Notes: generated by a model not told the origin, from the letters alone. DNA of 17,237 nucleotides from Candidatus Aminicenantes bacterium UBA4085 (GCA_002383325.1 DFYJ01000130.1:4893-22129); one strand, 5' to 3'. Positions 6,787 to 14,030 are shown, counted from the stretch's first letter. Numbers and translations: made by a program.

Positions 6787-7386
6787 TTGAAAGCTCTCCC
6801 GGCCCTCGCCGCGATTCTGCTCTGGGCTCCGCCCGGGCTCCCGCCCGAGATGCCCTCCCAGGCGTCTGACTTTTTCGCTCGGCTGTCCACTGCGGCGATA
6901 GCTCTGACGGAACAGCCGGTCACCTACGATCCGGGCTATTTCGCCATGGCCTATCCGAACGGGGACGTGCCGGCCGACCGCGGCGTCTGCACGGACGTTG
7001 TGATCCGGGCTTATCGGGTCCTCGGCATCGACCTGCAGAAGGAAGTCCACGAGGACATGGCGGCGCATTTCGCGGCGTATCCCAAGCGATGGGGACTGAC
7101 CCGGACGGACACCAACATCGACCATCGGCGCGTGCCGAACCTGATGACCTTTTTCGGTCGCAAGGGGACGGTTCTGCCGATTACCGGCGTGGCGGCCGAC
7201 TATCGGCCGGGAGATATCGTTTGCTGGGATCTGGGCGGCGGCATCTCCCATATCGGGCTGGTCGTCGACCGCCGGGCGGAGGGGGAGGAAAGGCCGCTCA
7301 TCGTCCACAACATCGGGGCCGGCCAGGTCCTGGCGGACGGCCTTTTCGCCTACGCCATCATCGGCCACTATCGGTATTCCCAATAG
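6787..7386 (+). CDS. Secreted DUF1287 (YijF-like) NlpC/P60-fold protein
   Basis: A 199-residue protein of the DUF1287 family, which resembles NlpC/P60 cysteine peptidases and amidases of the cell wall. Motifs are RGVCTDVVIRAYR (65-77) with the candidate nucleophile C68, DHRRVPNLMTFF (112-123), PGDIVCWDL (141-149), SHIGLVVD (154-161) with candidate catalytic H155, and HNIGAG. I chose TTG 6787, one base after the radical SAM gene's stop, because MKALPALAAILLWAPPG then reads as a signal peptide. ATG 6850 is the alternative and would remove it. A longer extension upstream would overlap the radical SAM gene and is Ser/Arg/Ala-rich shadow sequence. The last two bases of the stop codon TAG (7384-7386) are the first two bases of family 1 repeat copy 3. 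The substrate is unknown. Confidence 0.78.
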   Translation: MKALPALAAILLWAPPGLPPEMPSQASDFFARLSTAAIALTEQPVTYDPGYFAMAYPNGDVPADRGVCTDVVIRAYRVLGIDLQKEVHEDMAAHFAAYPKRWGLTRTDTNIDHRRVPNLMTFFGRKGTVLPITGVAADYRPGDIVCWDLGGGISHIGLVVDRRAEGEERPLIVHNIGAGQVLADGLFAYAIIGHYRYSQ

Positions 7387-7478
7387 GGGTCAGGTCTTAA
7401 GATTCAAGTTATCGTGCCCTAAAGGCGCCCGCGTCAACGCTCATTGTCAGAAATCTTGAATCTTAAGACCTGACCCCT
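7385..7478. repeat. Family 1 palindromic element, copy 3 (94 bp), variant arms
   Basis: Perfect 24-bp inverted repeats (7385-7408 and 7455-7478). The outer 14 bases AGGGGTCAGGTCTT match copies 1 and 2. The inner ten are AAGATTCAAG instead of GACATTTGAC, and both arms have changed together so that pairing is kept. The 46-bp centre is unrelated to the other two. The element begins within the stop codon of the preceding gene and ends 57 bases before the next start. Confidence 0.9.
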
Positions 7479-7495
7479 CTGTGGCAATCGTTTCG

Positions 7496-7525
7496 TTGAC
7501 AGGCGCGCGGAGATAGGTCTATAGT
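7496..7525 (+). promoter_or_regulatory. Sigma-70-type promoter for the APC permease gene
   Basis: TTGACA (7496-7501) and TATAGT (7520-7525) are separated by 18 bases. Transcription would begin near 7532, only about 4 bases before the ATG at 7536, and no ribosome-binding site is seen, so the mRNA is probably leaderless or nearly so. It lies just beyond repeat copy 3. Confidence 0.6.
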
Positions 7526-7535
7526 TCCGGGCTCC

Positions 7536-8954
7536 ATGAAGAACATCTGGATCCGCAAATCCCCCGCCCAAATCATCGAAGCCTCCGAGCATACCCAGCT
7601 CAAGAAGAAGCTGACGGCCTTCGATCTGGCCGCGCTGGGCGTCGGCGCGGTCGTCGGCACGGGCATCTTCGTGGTCACCGGCCAAGCCGCCCATCTGGCC
7701 GGCCCGGGCGTCCTGCTGTCGTTTGTCGTCGGCGCCATCACCTGCGGCTTCTGCGCCCTGACCTATTCGGAGCTGGCCAGCATGTTCCCGATCGCGGGCT
7801 CCACCTACACCTACACCTACGCCGCGTTCGGCGAAGTCATCGCCTGGATCATCGGCTGGGACCTGGTGCTCGAATACCTGGTCACGGCCAGCGCCGTGGC
7901 CTCGGGCTGGTCCAAGACATTCATCGGGCTCCTTCAGAGCGCCGGGATCCATCTGCCCAAGGCCCTTGTGACGCCGCCCCTGACCACGGATGCAGCCGGC
8001 AAGATCGTCATGTTCGGCGGCCTGGTCGACCTGCCGGCGGTCCTCATCACCCTGCTTGTCACCTGGATCCTCTTTCTCGGTGTCCGGGAGAGCGCCAAGA
8101 TCAACAACATCATGGTCGGCGTCAAGATCGCCGTCATCCTGCTGTTCCTGTTCCTGGGCGTGCGGCACGTCAACCTGGCCAACTTGACCCCGATCATGCC
8201 CTTCGGCTGGGGCGGCGTCATGGCCGGAGCGGCCATCATCTTTTTCGCCTACATCGGCTTCGACGCCGTCTCCACGGCGGCCGAGGAGACCATCAACCCC
8301 AAGCGCGACGTCCCGCTCGGGCTGATCATCTGCCTGGGCGTGGTCATCCTCCTTTACGTGTCCGTGGCCTTTGTCCTGACCGGCATGGTGCCCTTCAAGG
8401 AAATCGATGCCGGCAACGCCCTCCCGGCCGCCCTGGGTCGCTTCGGCATCCGCTGGGGCGGGGCCCTGGTGGCCACCGGGGCGATCCTGGGCATGATCTC
8501 GACCCTGCTCGTGACCCTCTACGGGCAGGTCCGCATCTTCATGGTCATGGCCCGCGACGGCCTCCTGCCCAAGCCCTTCGCCAAAATCCATCCCGTGCAC
8601 CGGACGCCGCACACCTGCACCTGGATGACGGGCCTCGCCGCCGCGGCGATCGCCGGCTTCTTCCCGCTGTCCATGATCATCGACCTCTGCGTCATCGGGA
8701 CCCTGTTCGCCTTCGTCGTTGTCTCGATCGGCGTCATCGTCCTGCGCAAGACCCAGCCGGATGTCGAGCGGAAGTTCCGAACCCCGGGCGTGCCCGTCAC
8801 GCCGCTGATCACCGCCGGCTTCTGCATTTACCTGATGGTCAGCCTGCCCAAGGTCACCTGGATCTACTTCGGCGGCTGGCTCCTGGCCGGGCTGCTGATC
8901 TATTTCGCCTACGGCATCCGGCACAGCAGGCTCCAGCCGGGCGCCGCGAAATAG
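7536..8954 (+). CDS. APC-superfamily amino acid permease, cationic amino acid transporter (CAT/YfnA) type
   Basis: A 472-residue inner-membrane transporter with about 12 hydrophobic segments, and long enough to be complete. The first helix carries LGVGAVVGTGIFVVTGQ (34-50), the glycine-rich substrate-binding break of APC transporters in the wording typical of the CAT group. Other CAT-like features are YSELASMFPIAGSTYTYTY (about 85-103), FFAYIGFDAVSTAAEETINP (about 235-254) and GQVRIFMVMARDGLLP. It probably takes up amino acids with protons or sodium; the substrate cannot be read from sequence. It has its own promoter directly upstream and is followed 5 bases after its stop by archease. The start ATG is the first in frame and is preceded by no ribosome-binding site. 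Confidence 0.9.
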   Translation: MKNIWIRKSPAQIIEASEHTQLKKKLTAFDLAALGVGAVVGTGIFVVTGQAAHLAGPGVLLSFVVGAITCGFCALTYSELASMFPIAGSTYTYTYAAFGEVIAWIIGWDLVLEYLVTASAVASGWSKTFIGLLQSAGIHLPKALVTPPLTTDAAGKIVMFGGLVDLPAVLITLLVTWILFLGVRESAKINNIMVGVKIAVILLFLFLGVRHVNLANLTPIMPFGWGGVMAGAAIIFFAYIGFDAVSTAAEETINPKRDVPLGLIICLGVVILLYVSVAFVLTGMVPFKEIDAGNALPAALGRFGIRWGGALVATGAILGMISTLLVTLYGQVRIFMVMARDGLLPKPFAKIHPVHRTPHTCTWMTGLAAAAIAGFFPLSMIIDLCVIGTLFAFVVVSIGVIVLRKTQPDVERKFRTPGVPVTPLITAGFCIYLMVSLPKVTWIYFGGWLLAGLLIYFAYGIRHSRLQPGAAK

Positions 8955-8959
8955 CGGGC

Positions 8960-9490
8960 ATGGAGCGCTACCGCATCCTCGATCACGGCGGCGACGGCAA
9001 GATCCGGGCTTTCGGCGCGACCCTCGAGGAGGCTTTCGGCCACGCGGCCCTGGCCGTCACCTCGCTGATGACGGATTGGGAGAAGGTCGAGCCTCGGGTC
9101 GAACGGGCTGTGGCCGCTGAAGGCCGGGACCTGGGCCAGCTCTTGGTCAAATTCCTGACCGAGATCCTCTACTTGTCCGACGCCCAGGGCTTCGTCCTCG
9201 GCGCCGTGGCCGGCCTCAAGATTGAAGTACCAGACACAGACCCCATTGAATCAGCAGACACATACCTGATTCCTGCGCCTGCCCCTAACAAACTCAATGC
9301 CGGAGATGCAAAATCTCCAACTGCAACCCGCCCCGGATTTCGCCTGACGGCCCGCTTCCAGGGCGACGACCGCCCCGAGCGGTATGCCTTCCATGGCGAC
9401 GTCAAGGCGGTCACCTACAGCGAGTTGAAGATCGAGTCCTGCGCCTGCGGCCCGGGCGCCTGGGTCGTCCAAGTCGTCGTCGATCTCTAG
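8960..9490 (+). CDS. Archease with an in-frame repeat-derived insertion
   Basis: Archease is the small activator of the RNA ligase RtcB and also a chaperone for tRNA methyltransferases. The family averages about 140 residues and this protein has 176. Family features are ILDHGGDGKIRAFG (6-19, usually DHTADIGIRAYG, with both Asp kept: D8, D12), TLEEAFGHAALAVTSLMTDWEKVEP (21-45), FLTEILYLSD (65-74), GDVKAVTYSELKIE (146-159; the usual TYH is TYS) and the final VVVDL with D175. Residues 91-126 (9230-9337) have no counterpart in archease. They are Pro/Ala/Thr/Asp-rich and encoded by less GC-rich DNA containing family 2 repeat copies. The extra segment lies between two beta strands, where a loop might be tolerated. 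No rtcB gene is in the window. Start ATG 8960 lies 5 bases after the permease stop, suggesting co-transcription. Confidence 0.85.
   Translation: MERYRILDHGGDGKIRAFGATLEEAFGHAALAVTSLMTDWEKVEPRVERAVAAEGRDLGQLLVKFLTEILYLSDAQGFVLGAVAGLKIEVPDTDPIESADTYLIPAPAPNKLNAGDAKSPTATRPGFRLTARFQGDDRPERYAFHGDVKAVTYSELKIESCACGPGAWVVQVVVDL
9230..9337. repeat. Degenerate family 2 repeat pair and small hairpin inside the archease gene
   Basis: CCAGACACAGACCCCATT (9230-9247) and AGCAGACACATACCTGATT (9253-9271) are two copies in the same direction of the family 2 arm, whose intact form is AGCAGACACATACCAATT. They are followed by a small hairpin GGAGAT/ATCTCC (9302-9307 and 9313-9318, loop of 5). The segment is an exact multiple of three, has no stop in frame and coincides with residues 91-126 that archease normally lacks. 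The last base or two of the boundary are uncertain. Confidence 0.7.
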
Positions 9491-9520
9491 CCCATCGCGC
9501 GCGCCGCGCCGTGTCCCAAG

Positions 9521-10912
9521 TCAGGATGCCTTCCCGGCCTCCCTCTTCATCTTCCCCCTCCAGTACAAATAGGCGGGGATGCCCAGGCAGATGAGGAGCA
9601 GCCCGGCTATAGCGTTCTTGAAAGCGCTCAAGAGCGAGCCCACCGAGACATACAGCGCGGCCAGGATGAAGATGATCGGGGTGACGGGATAGCCCCAGGT
9701 CTTGTAGGGCCGGGGAAGGTCGGGCCGCTTCTTGCGCAGGACGATGACCGCGGCCACGGTCAGGCCGAAGAAAATCCATTGCCCGAAGACGACGTAGGTG
9801 AAAAGCTGGCTGAAGCTCCCGGTCAGGGTCAGGATGATGCTCCATGCGGTGATGGCGAGGATCGAGACGTGGGGCGTCAGGAATTTGGGATGGACCTCGC
9901 CGATCTTCTTGAAGAACAGGCCGTCCCGGGACATGGCGTAATAGACCCGGGGCGAGCAGAGCATATTCTGGTTGGCGGCTCCCAGGATGGAGAAGAGGAT
10001 GAGGAAGGTGATGAGGGAAGCGCCGAACGGTCCCGTCAGGAGTCCCATAAGATCGGGGGCCACGCTGCTGGACTTGGCGATCTCCCCGACGGGGAAGATG
10101 TAGAGATAAGCCAGGTTGGCCAGGACGTAGATGGTGATGACGGCGATCGTGCCCACAAGGATGCCCAGGGGCAGGTTGCGACGGGGGTTCTTGACCTCGC
10201 CGGCGCTGTAGGTCGCCGACTCCCAGCCCTTGTAGGCCCACAGGGACGCGACCAAGCCGACGCCGAAGGCTCCCAGCAAGCCGAAATGGAAGGGACCAGG
10301 AGCGGGCTTGACGAAATTCGCCGCGTGGCCTTGGCCCTTGGAGAAGAAGAAGGCGACGGCGACGACGATGGCGATGGCGCCGGTCTTGATGACGGTCAGG
10401 AGGGTCTGGAGGCGCGCCCCCCAGCGGACACCGACGTAATTGACGGCGCCCAGGAAGGCGATGAATCCGGCGGCGATCAGCATCCGCGTCGTCTTGGAGA
10501 TCCCGGCGAAGGCGGGGAATTTCGGCAGGATCTCGGAGGAGAAGGCCACGGCCAGTGTCGCGATGGCCCCGGAGTCGATGACCAGGAACAGGGTCCAGCC
10601 GAAAAGGAACGAGAGCAGGGGGCCGTAGGCCTCCCTGAGGTAGACATAGACGCCGCCCGCCTCCGGCATAGCCGCGCCGAGCTCGGCGAAGGCCACGGCG
10701 CCGAAGAAGCTGAACAGGCCGCCGACGACCCAGACGGCCAGCATCAGAAGAGGCGTGGGGACGGCGCTGGCGATGTTCGAGGGAGACAGAAAGATGCCCG
10801 AGCCGATGACGCCCCCAATGACGATCATAACGACGTCCCAGAGGCCCAGGACGCGGGGCAGCCCGAGCTTGCTTTTGTCGGCCGGGTCGGCGGTCTTGAT
10901 ATCCGATTCCAT
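9521..10912 (-). CDS. APC-superfamily amino acid permease, LAT-like
   Basis: A 463-residue inner-membrane transporter with about 12 hydrophobic segments. VIGGVIGSGIFLSP (31-44) is the unwound first-helix motif of the L-type (LAT/SteT-like) APC group. FAELGAAMPEAGGVYVYLREAYGP and ASLWAYKGWESATYSAGEVKNP are also typical. It probably exchanges or takes up neutral amino acids, but the substrate is not readable. The start ATG (10910-10912) has a good ribosome-binding site (AAGGAG, about 4-5 bases upstream). It differs clearly from the CAT-type permease at 7536-8954, so the two are not a recent duplication. It is last in the - strand gene row and converges on archease with only 30 bases between stops, where I see no terminator. 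Confidence 0.9.
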   Translation of the reverse strand: MESDIKTADPADKSKLGLPRVLGLWDVVMIVIGGVIGSGIFLSPSNIASAVPTPLLMLAVWVVGGLFSFFGAVAFAELGAAMPEAGGVYVYLREAYGPLLSFLFGWTLFLVIDSGAIATLAVAFSSEILPKFPAFAGISKTTRMLIAAGFIAFLGAVNYVGVRWGARLQTLLTVIKTGAIAIVVAVAFFFSKGQGHAANFVKPAPGPFHFGLLGAFGVGLVASLWAYKGWESATYSAGEVKNPRRNLPLGILVGTIAVITIYVLANLAYLYIFPVGEIAKSSSVAPDLMGLLTGPFGASLITFLILFSILGAANQNMLCSPRVYYAMSRDGLFFKKIGEVHPKFLTPHVSILAITAWSIILTLTGSFSQLFTYVVFGQWIFFGLTVAAVIVLRKKRPDLPRPYKTWGYPVTPIIFILAALYVSVGSLLSAFKNAIAGLLLICLGIPAYLYWRGKMKREAGKAS

Positions 10913-11002
10913 GGCTGTCTCCTTGACCGGGGGATGTCGGGCCGTCCAATGGAAGAAATTCTACTCGCTATCCTTGAAGAAAAATAGTATCCGCTCAGAA
11001 TT

Positions 11003-11064
11003 AGCAGACACATACCAATTTAAATAAGTATGTGTCTGGAAATTCGAATTGGTATGTGTCTGCT
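11003..11064. repeat. Family 2 palindromic element with nested arms
   Basis: AGCAGACACATACCAATT (11003-11020) is repeated inverted and perfectly at 11047-11064. Between them lies a second, shorter inverted copy (GTATGTGTCTG, 11028-11038) that can pair instead with 11005-11015. The left arm therefore has two possible partners. The element starts 2 bases beyond the stop codon of the - strand glycoside hydrolase gene and lies upstream of the LAT-like permease gene. As RNA it would form a stem just after the stop codon, which could protect the 3' end or end transcription. Confidence 0.88.
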
Positions 11065-11066
11065 AT

Positions 11067-12749
11067 TTAAAGCGAGAAGCGGTTGTCGCCGCGCTTGACG
11101 GCCAGCGTCTGATCGACGTACATGGCGCTCACCTTCAGGGTGAATTCTCCGTCAGATCGAACGGTGAGATTCCATCGCCCCTCGCCCTCGCCGGGAACCG
11201 CCTCCAGATCGACCACATGCCCGTTGAATCGATAGCGGGCGCAGCCCAGCCGCTTGGCCGCCTGGATGTCCCAGGTCAGGGTGTTGGCCGGCGCGTCGGG
11301 CTTCAGCCCCAGCCCATACTCCAGGAGGTAGAGGATCGGAGCCAGGCCGCTCCAGCCGACGAAGTCCTTCTTAGCCTGATTGCCCGGCTCGGCCGCATCC
11401 GGGGCGTAGTTCTCCCAGACCGTGCCCGTCTTGGCGAAGACCTGATAGGTGACGTCCAGGTCTTTCAAAGCCAGTGTGCGGGCCACCCGCCTGTAGCCGG
11501 CTTTCTCCAGCCCGCGCACCACCATGGTCGTGGTCGGTGCCCAGGCCGAGCCTTTCCAGTATTCGCCCTTGGGGTTGTAGCCCGGCTGGTCGGCGGCCAC
11601 GGTCGGCACCGGGTGGAGCCGCCCGAATGTCGCCGGCTTCTCCAGCTCGCGGACCATCAGGGACACTTGCGGCCCTTGGGCGACTCCGGCCAACAGGGCC
11701 CAGTAGCCGGCCACCGTCTTGATCGGGGCCCGCTTTCCGTCCAGGGTCAGGTCATAGTAGAAGTACTTCTGGGGATCCCACATCCAGCGGTTGATCAGCT
11801 GGGAGAGCTTGCCGGCCTCCCGCTCGAAACCCTCGCCTTCCGCCTCCGGCCGCCCGATCAGCCGGGACATCTCGGCCAGCTGATGGGCGAACAGGACCAT
11901 CTCGCAGGAGATATCGATTCCCGTGCCGCCGCGGTCGAGGTAAGGGTTGCGGGGAGAGTTGTCCATGCTGGCCCAGTCCGTCATGTAAAGGCCGTCGCCC
12001 TGGCGCAGGTATTCCTGGAGAGCCCGGTAGAAGCGGACCAGCGGCTCGTAGACCAGGGCCAGCCGGGCCTTATCGCCCGTCGTCCGATAGCTCTCCATCT
12101 CGGCCCAGGCGAAGATGGGATGGTTGAGGCCGTCAAGCGTCACCTTGGAGGGCGTGCGGGGCGCTTCGCGGCCGATGTATTGGATAGCAATAGGCGGCTT
12201 GGCCTTCTCCACGCCGAAGCCCCAGGCGCTATAGAGCGGCTGGCCCGGATTGACCCAGGCCTCGAAGTCCCGGCCGCTGGCGCGGTCAATCTCGCGGCAG
12301 ATCTCGCCGTCTTCATGCTGCCGGGCGTAAAAATTGTCGAGCGAGGCGATGCCCGGGACGAGCGGATGGGCGACGTTGGTGAACATCGTCATGAAGCATG
12401 TGTCCCAGGCGAAGATGTTCTGATTGAAAGCGGCGTCGATGAACTGTGAGACAAACCCCGTCCCCGCGGCCGGCTCGTGGAAATTGCGGAAGGCCAGCTC
12501 CCAGGCCTTCCAGTACATGTCCACATAACCGGGCTGGTCGTCAAAACGGGGCGCGGGAAGCAGGGCCTTGGTCCCGGCGAATGTCGGCAGGGGCTTGGGG
12601 ACGTAGGCCTTCTTGGCGAAATATATTCCCTGCTTTTCGCCGAGGGGCGCGGTCCCATGCGCTTGGCGGCCCGTGATCCCGGCCGTCGCGGATGCGGATA
12701 TTCCCAGGCCCATCGCCATGAGGGAGAATAAGATGGATGTGCGCTTCAT
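11067..12749 (-). CDS. Secreted MGH1-like (GH63/GH37-related) glycoside hydrolase
   Basis: A 560-residue (alpha/alpha)6-barrel glycosidase of the type related to mannosylglycerate hydrolase MGH1, trehalase and GH63 alpha-glucosidases. Signatures are NQNIFAWDTCFM (109-120), YMTDWASMDNSPR (255-267) with candidate general acid D263, GEYWKGSAWAPTTTMVVRGL (395-414) and GTVWENYAPD (442-451) with candidate base E446, then DFVGWSGLAPI. A small beta-rich C-terminal part closes the protein. I chose ATG 12749 because AGGAGG (12755-12760) lies 5 bases upstream and MKRTSILFSLMAMGLGISASATAG reads as a signal peptide. A longer frame starting at 12812 begins inside a family 2 repeat and is an artefact. It lies 90 bases behind the C45-type gene. 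The sugar substrate is not readable. Confidence 0.85.
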   Translation of the reverse strand: MKRTSILFSLMAMGLGISASATAGITGRQAHGTAPLGEKQGIYFAKKAYVPKPLPTFAGTKALLPAPRFDDQPGYVDMYWKAWELAFRNFHEPAAGTGFVSQFIDAAFNQNIFAWDTCFMTMFTNVAHPLVPGIASLDNFYARQHEDGEICREIDRASGRDFEAWVNPGQPLYSAWGFGVEKAKPPIAIQYIGREAPRTPSKVTLDGLNHPIFAWAEMESYRTTGDKARLALVYEPLVRFYRALQEYLRQGDGLYMTDWASMDNSPRNPYLDRGGTGIDISCEMVLFAHQLAEMSRLIGRPEAEGEGFEREAGKLSQLINRWMWDPQKYFYYDLTLDGKRAPIKTVAGYWALLAGVAQGPQVSLMVRELEKPATFGRLHPVPTVAADQPGYNPKGEYWKGSAWAPTTTMVVRGLEKAGYRRVARTLALKDLDVTYQVFAKTGTVWENYAPDAAEPGNQAKKDFVGWSGLAPILYLLEYGLGLKPDAPANTLTWDIQAAKRLGCARYRFNGHVVDLEAVPGEGEGRWNLTVRSDGEFTLKVSAMYVDQTLAVKRGDNRFSL

Positions 12750-12798
12750 GAGGGCCTCCTGAGGGCGGTGCCGGCTTCCCAGCTCGCGGCGATAATTC

Positions 12799-12832
12799 CA
12801 GACACATACCAATTTTAATTGGTATGTGTCTG
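12799..12832. repeat. Family 2 palindromic element, short perfect copy
   Basis: CAGACACATACCAATT (12799-12814) and its exact inverse (12817-12832) are separated by two T bases. The next bases (GCTATTTCT) match the right flank of the copy at 11003-11064. It starts 7 bases beyond the stop codon of the C45-type gene, on the same side of the gene as the other copy, and 50 bases before the glycoside hydrolase start. Confidence 0.9.
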
Positions 12833-12839
12833 CTATTTC

Positions 12840-14024
12840 TTAAGGGGCGGTCGTCGTCCGGGTCGGAAAATCGAAAACCTGGAAAGGCGCGATATCGGGG
12901 CGGCCGGGCGCGATGTGAAGCTCCGGCTTCTCGCCCAGCAGCATGATGGTGCAGCCGTAGGTCCCGGCGTTGTTGATGCCGGAAGGGCGGTCGGCGTAAA
13001 GGGCTTTCAAACGGTCGAGGTCGAGGACCGCCGTGTTGTCCGTGAGGGTCCGCCCGAGGAAGGCGAGCCGGGAGCAGAAGGCGCCGTATTGGGCCAGGGT
13101 CTGCCCGCGCCTCTTCAGCGACGCGGCGAAGCGGGGGGTGAAATCGTCGTTCACGATGGGGTGGTTGGTGTGGTAGGTGAACGCCGCCCCCTCGAAGGGG
13201 ACGAACCGGCTCATCCGTCCGGCCGAGCGCTCGTAGCCGGCGGCCTCCGCAGGGCCGCCGATCATGTAGTTCTGCGGCGCGGCCGGCGGGATATCCTCCA
13301 GGAATTTCACCGCTTCGGCGTAGGTCCTCTGCCGCAGGATGCCCCGGATGACGAAGGCTACCGGAAGCCCCTTGGGGGAGCAGGCGAGCTGGGTGACGGC
13401 GTTGACGCAGACGCCGACCGACCGGCTGTTCATCCCGTTCAGGGCGATCACGCCGGGGATGGTGAAGACCAGGGTCTCTAAATCCCGCCCGTCGTCCCGG
13501 ACCCGAAGCACCGTCGGGAAGCCGTGATAGAGGCCGGGGATGTCCTGGGTCTGGGAGGTGAAAGCGGGAAATCCCGGGCGCGGGCCGGCCGCGATGCTTG
13601 TGCATTTTTCCAGGCTCACGTCCCGGCCCATGACCCAGGATTCATCGATCATCTGGAAGGCGTACATCGTGTCGAAGTCGATGCCGGCGCCCTCGGCGAT
13701 GCCGCGGACCTCGTCCAGGAGGCCCGGCGTCCAGCGCTCGATGGCGGGCTTAAAGTCCGTGGCCGCCAGGAATTTCCGGATGAAGGCCTCGGCCGTCATC
13801 TTGTAGGTTCGGGCGAGGTCCTCTTTCCAGCGTTTAACGAGCTCGGCGATCTCGGCCTTGAGCGCCGTACCGTGAGCCAAGCCCATCTCGTAGGGGGTGC
13901 CCCGCAGGTCGACGACCCGGAGCGCCTGGTCCGGGGCCGGGGGTTGGGCGACGGCCGCGAAGGGGAGTGCCCCGGCCAGAAGAAGAGCGAAAAGCGCGAA
14001 CCGGCTGCTTCTCTTCGAGTTCAT
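12840..14024 (-). CDS. Secreted C45-family (acyl-CoA:6-APA acyltransferase-like) Ntn hydrolase
   Basis: A 394-residue protein of the peptidase C45 type, a group of self-cleaving N-terminal-nucleophile amidases and acyltransferases named after penicillin isopenicillin-N acyltransferase. RGTPYEMGLAHG (41-52) is the usual N-terminal motif. C141 in LEKCTSIAAG is the expected cleavage site and nucleophile. SQTQDIPGLY (157-166) takes the place of the common GxNxDW. Later parts (LNGMNSRSVGVCVNAVTQL, TYHTNHPI) also fit. A signal peptide with hydrophobic core FALFALLLAGALPFAAVA (9-26) points to export. No ribosome-binding site is seen before the ATG, and a promoter sits so close that the mRNA is probably leaderless. 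Bacterial members act on acylated amines or amino acids; the substrate here is unknown. Confidence 0.82.
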   Translation of the reverse strand: MNSKRSSRFALFALLLAGALPFAAVAQPPAPDQALRVVDLRGTPYEMGLAHGTALKAEIAELVKRWKEDLARTYKMTAEAFIRKFLAATDFKPAIERWTPGLLDEVRGIAEGAGIDFDTMYAFQMIDESWVMGRDVSLEKCTSIAAGPRPGFPAFTSQTQDIPGLYHGFPTVLRVRDDGRDLETLVFTIPGVIALNGMNSRSVGVCVNAVTQLACSPKGLPVAFVIRGILRQRTYAEAVKFLEDIPPAAPQNYMIGGPAEAAGYERSAGRMSRFVPFEGAAFTYHTNHPIVNDDFTPRFAASLKRRGQTLAQYGAFCSRLAFLGRTLTDNTAVLDLDRLKALYADRPSGINNAGTYGCTIMLLGEKPELHIAPGRPDIAPFQVFDFPTRTTTAP

Positions 14025-14030
14025 AGCCGG

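Noticed and set aside
7434..8924. 496-residue open frame on the - strand opposite the CAT-type permease
   Set aside because: Low-complexity Asp/Gly/His/Gln-rich translation typical of the antisense of a membrane protein gene; no start signal or domain.
9779..10987. 402-residue open frame on the + strand opposite the LAT-like permease
   Set aside because: Acidic, Gly/Asp-rich shadow of a transporter gene; the - strand frame has clear APC motifs and a ribosome-binding site.
11049..12449. 466-residue open frame on the + strand starting MVCVC
   Set aside because: It starts in a family 2 repeat and runs antisense to the glycoside hydrolase; no recognisable domain.
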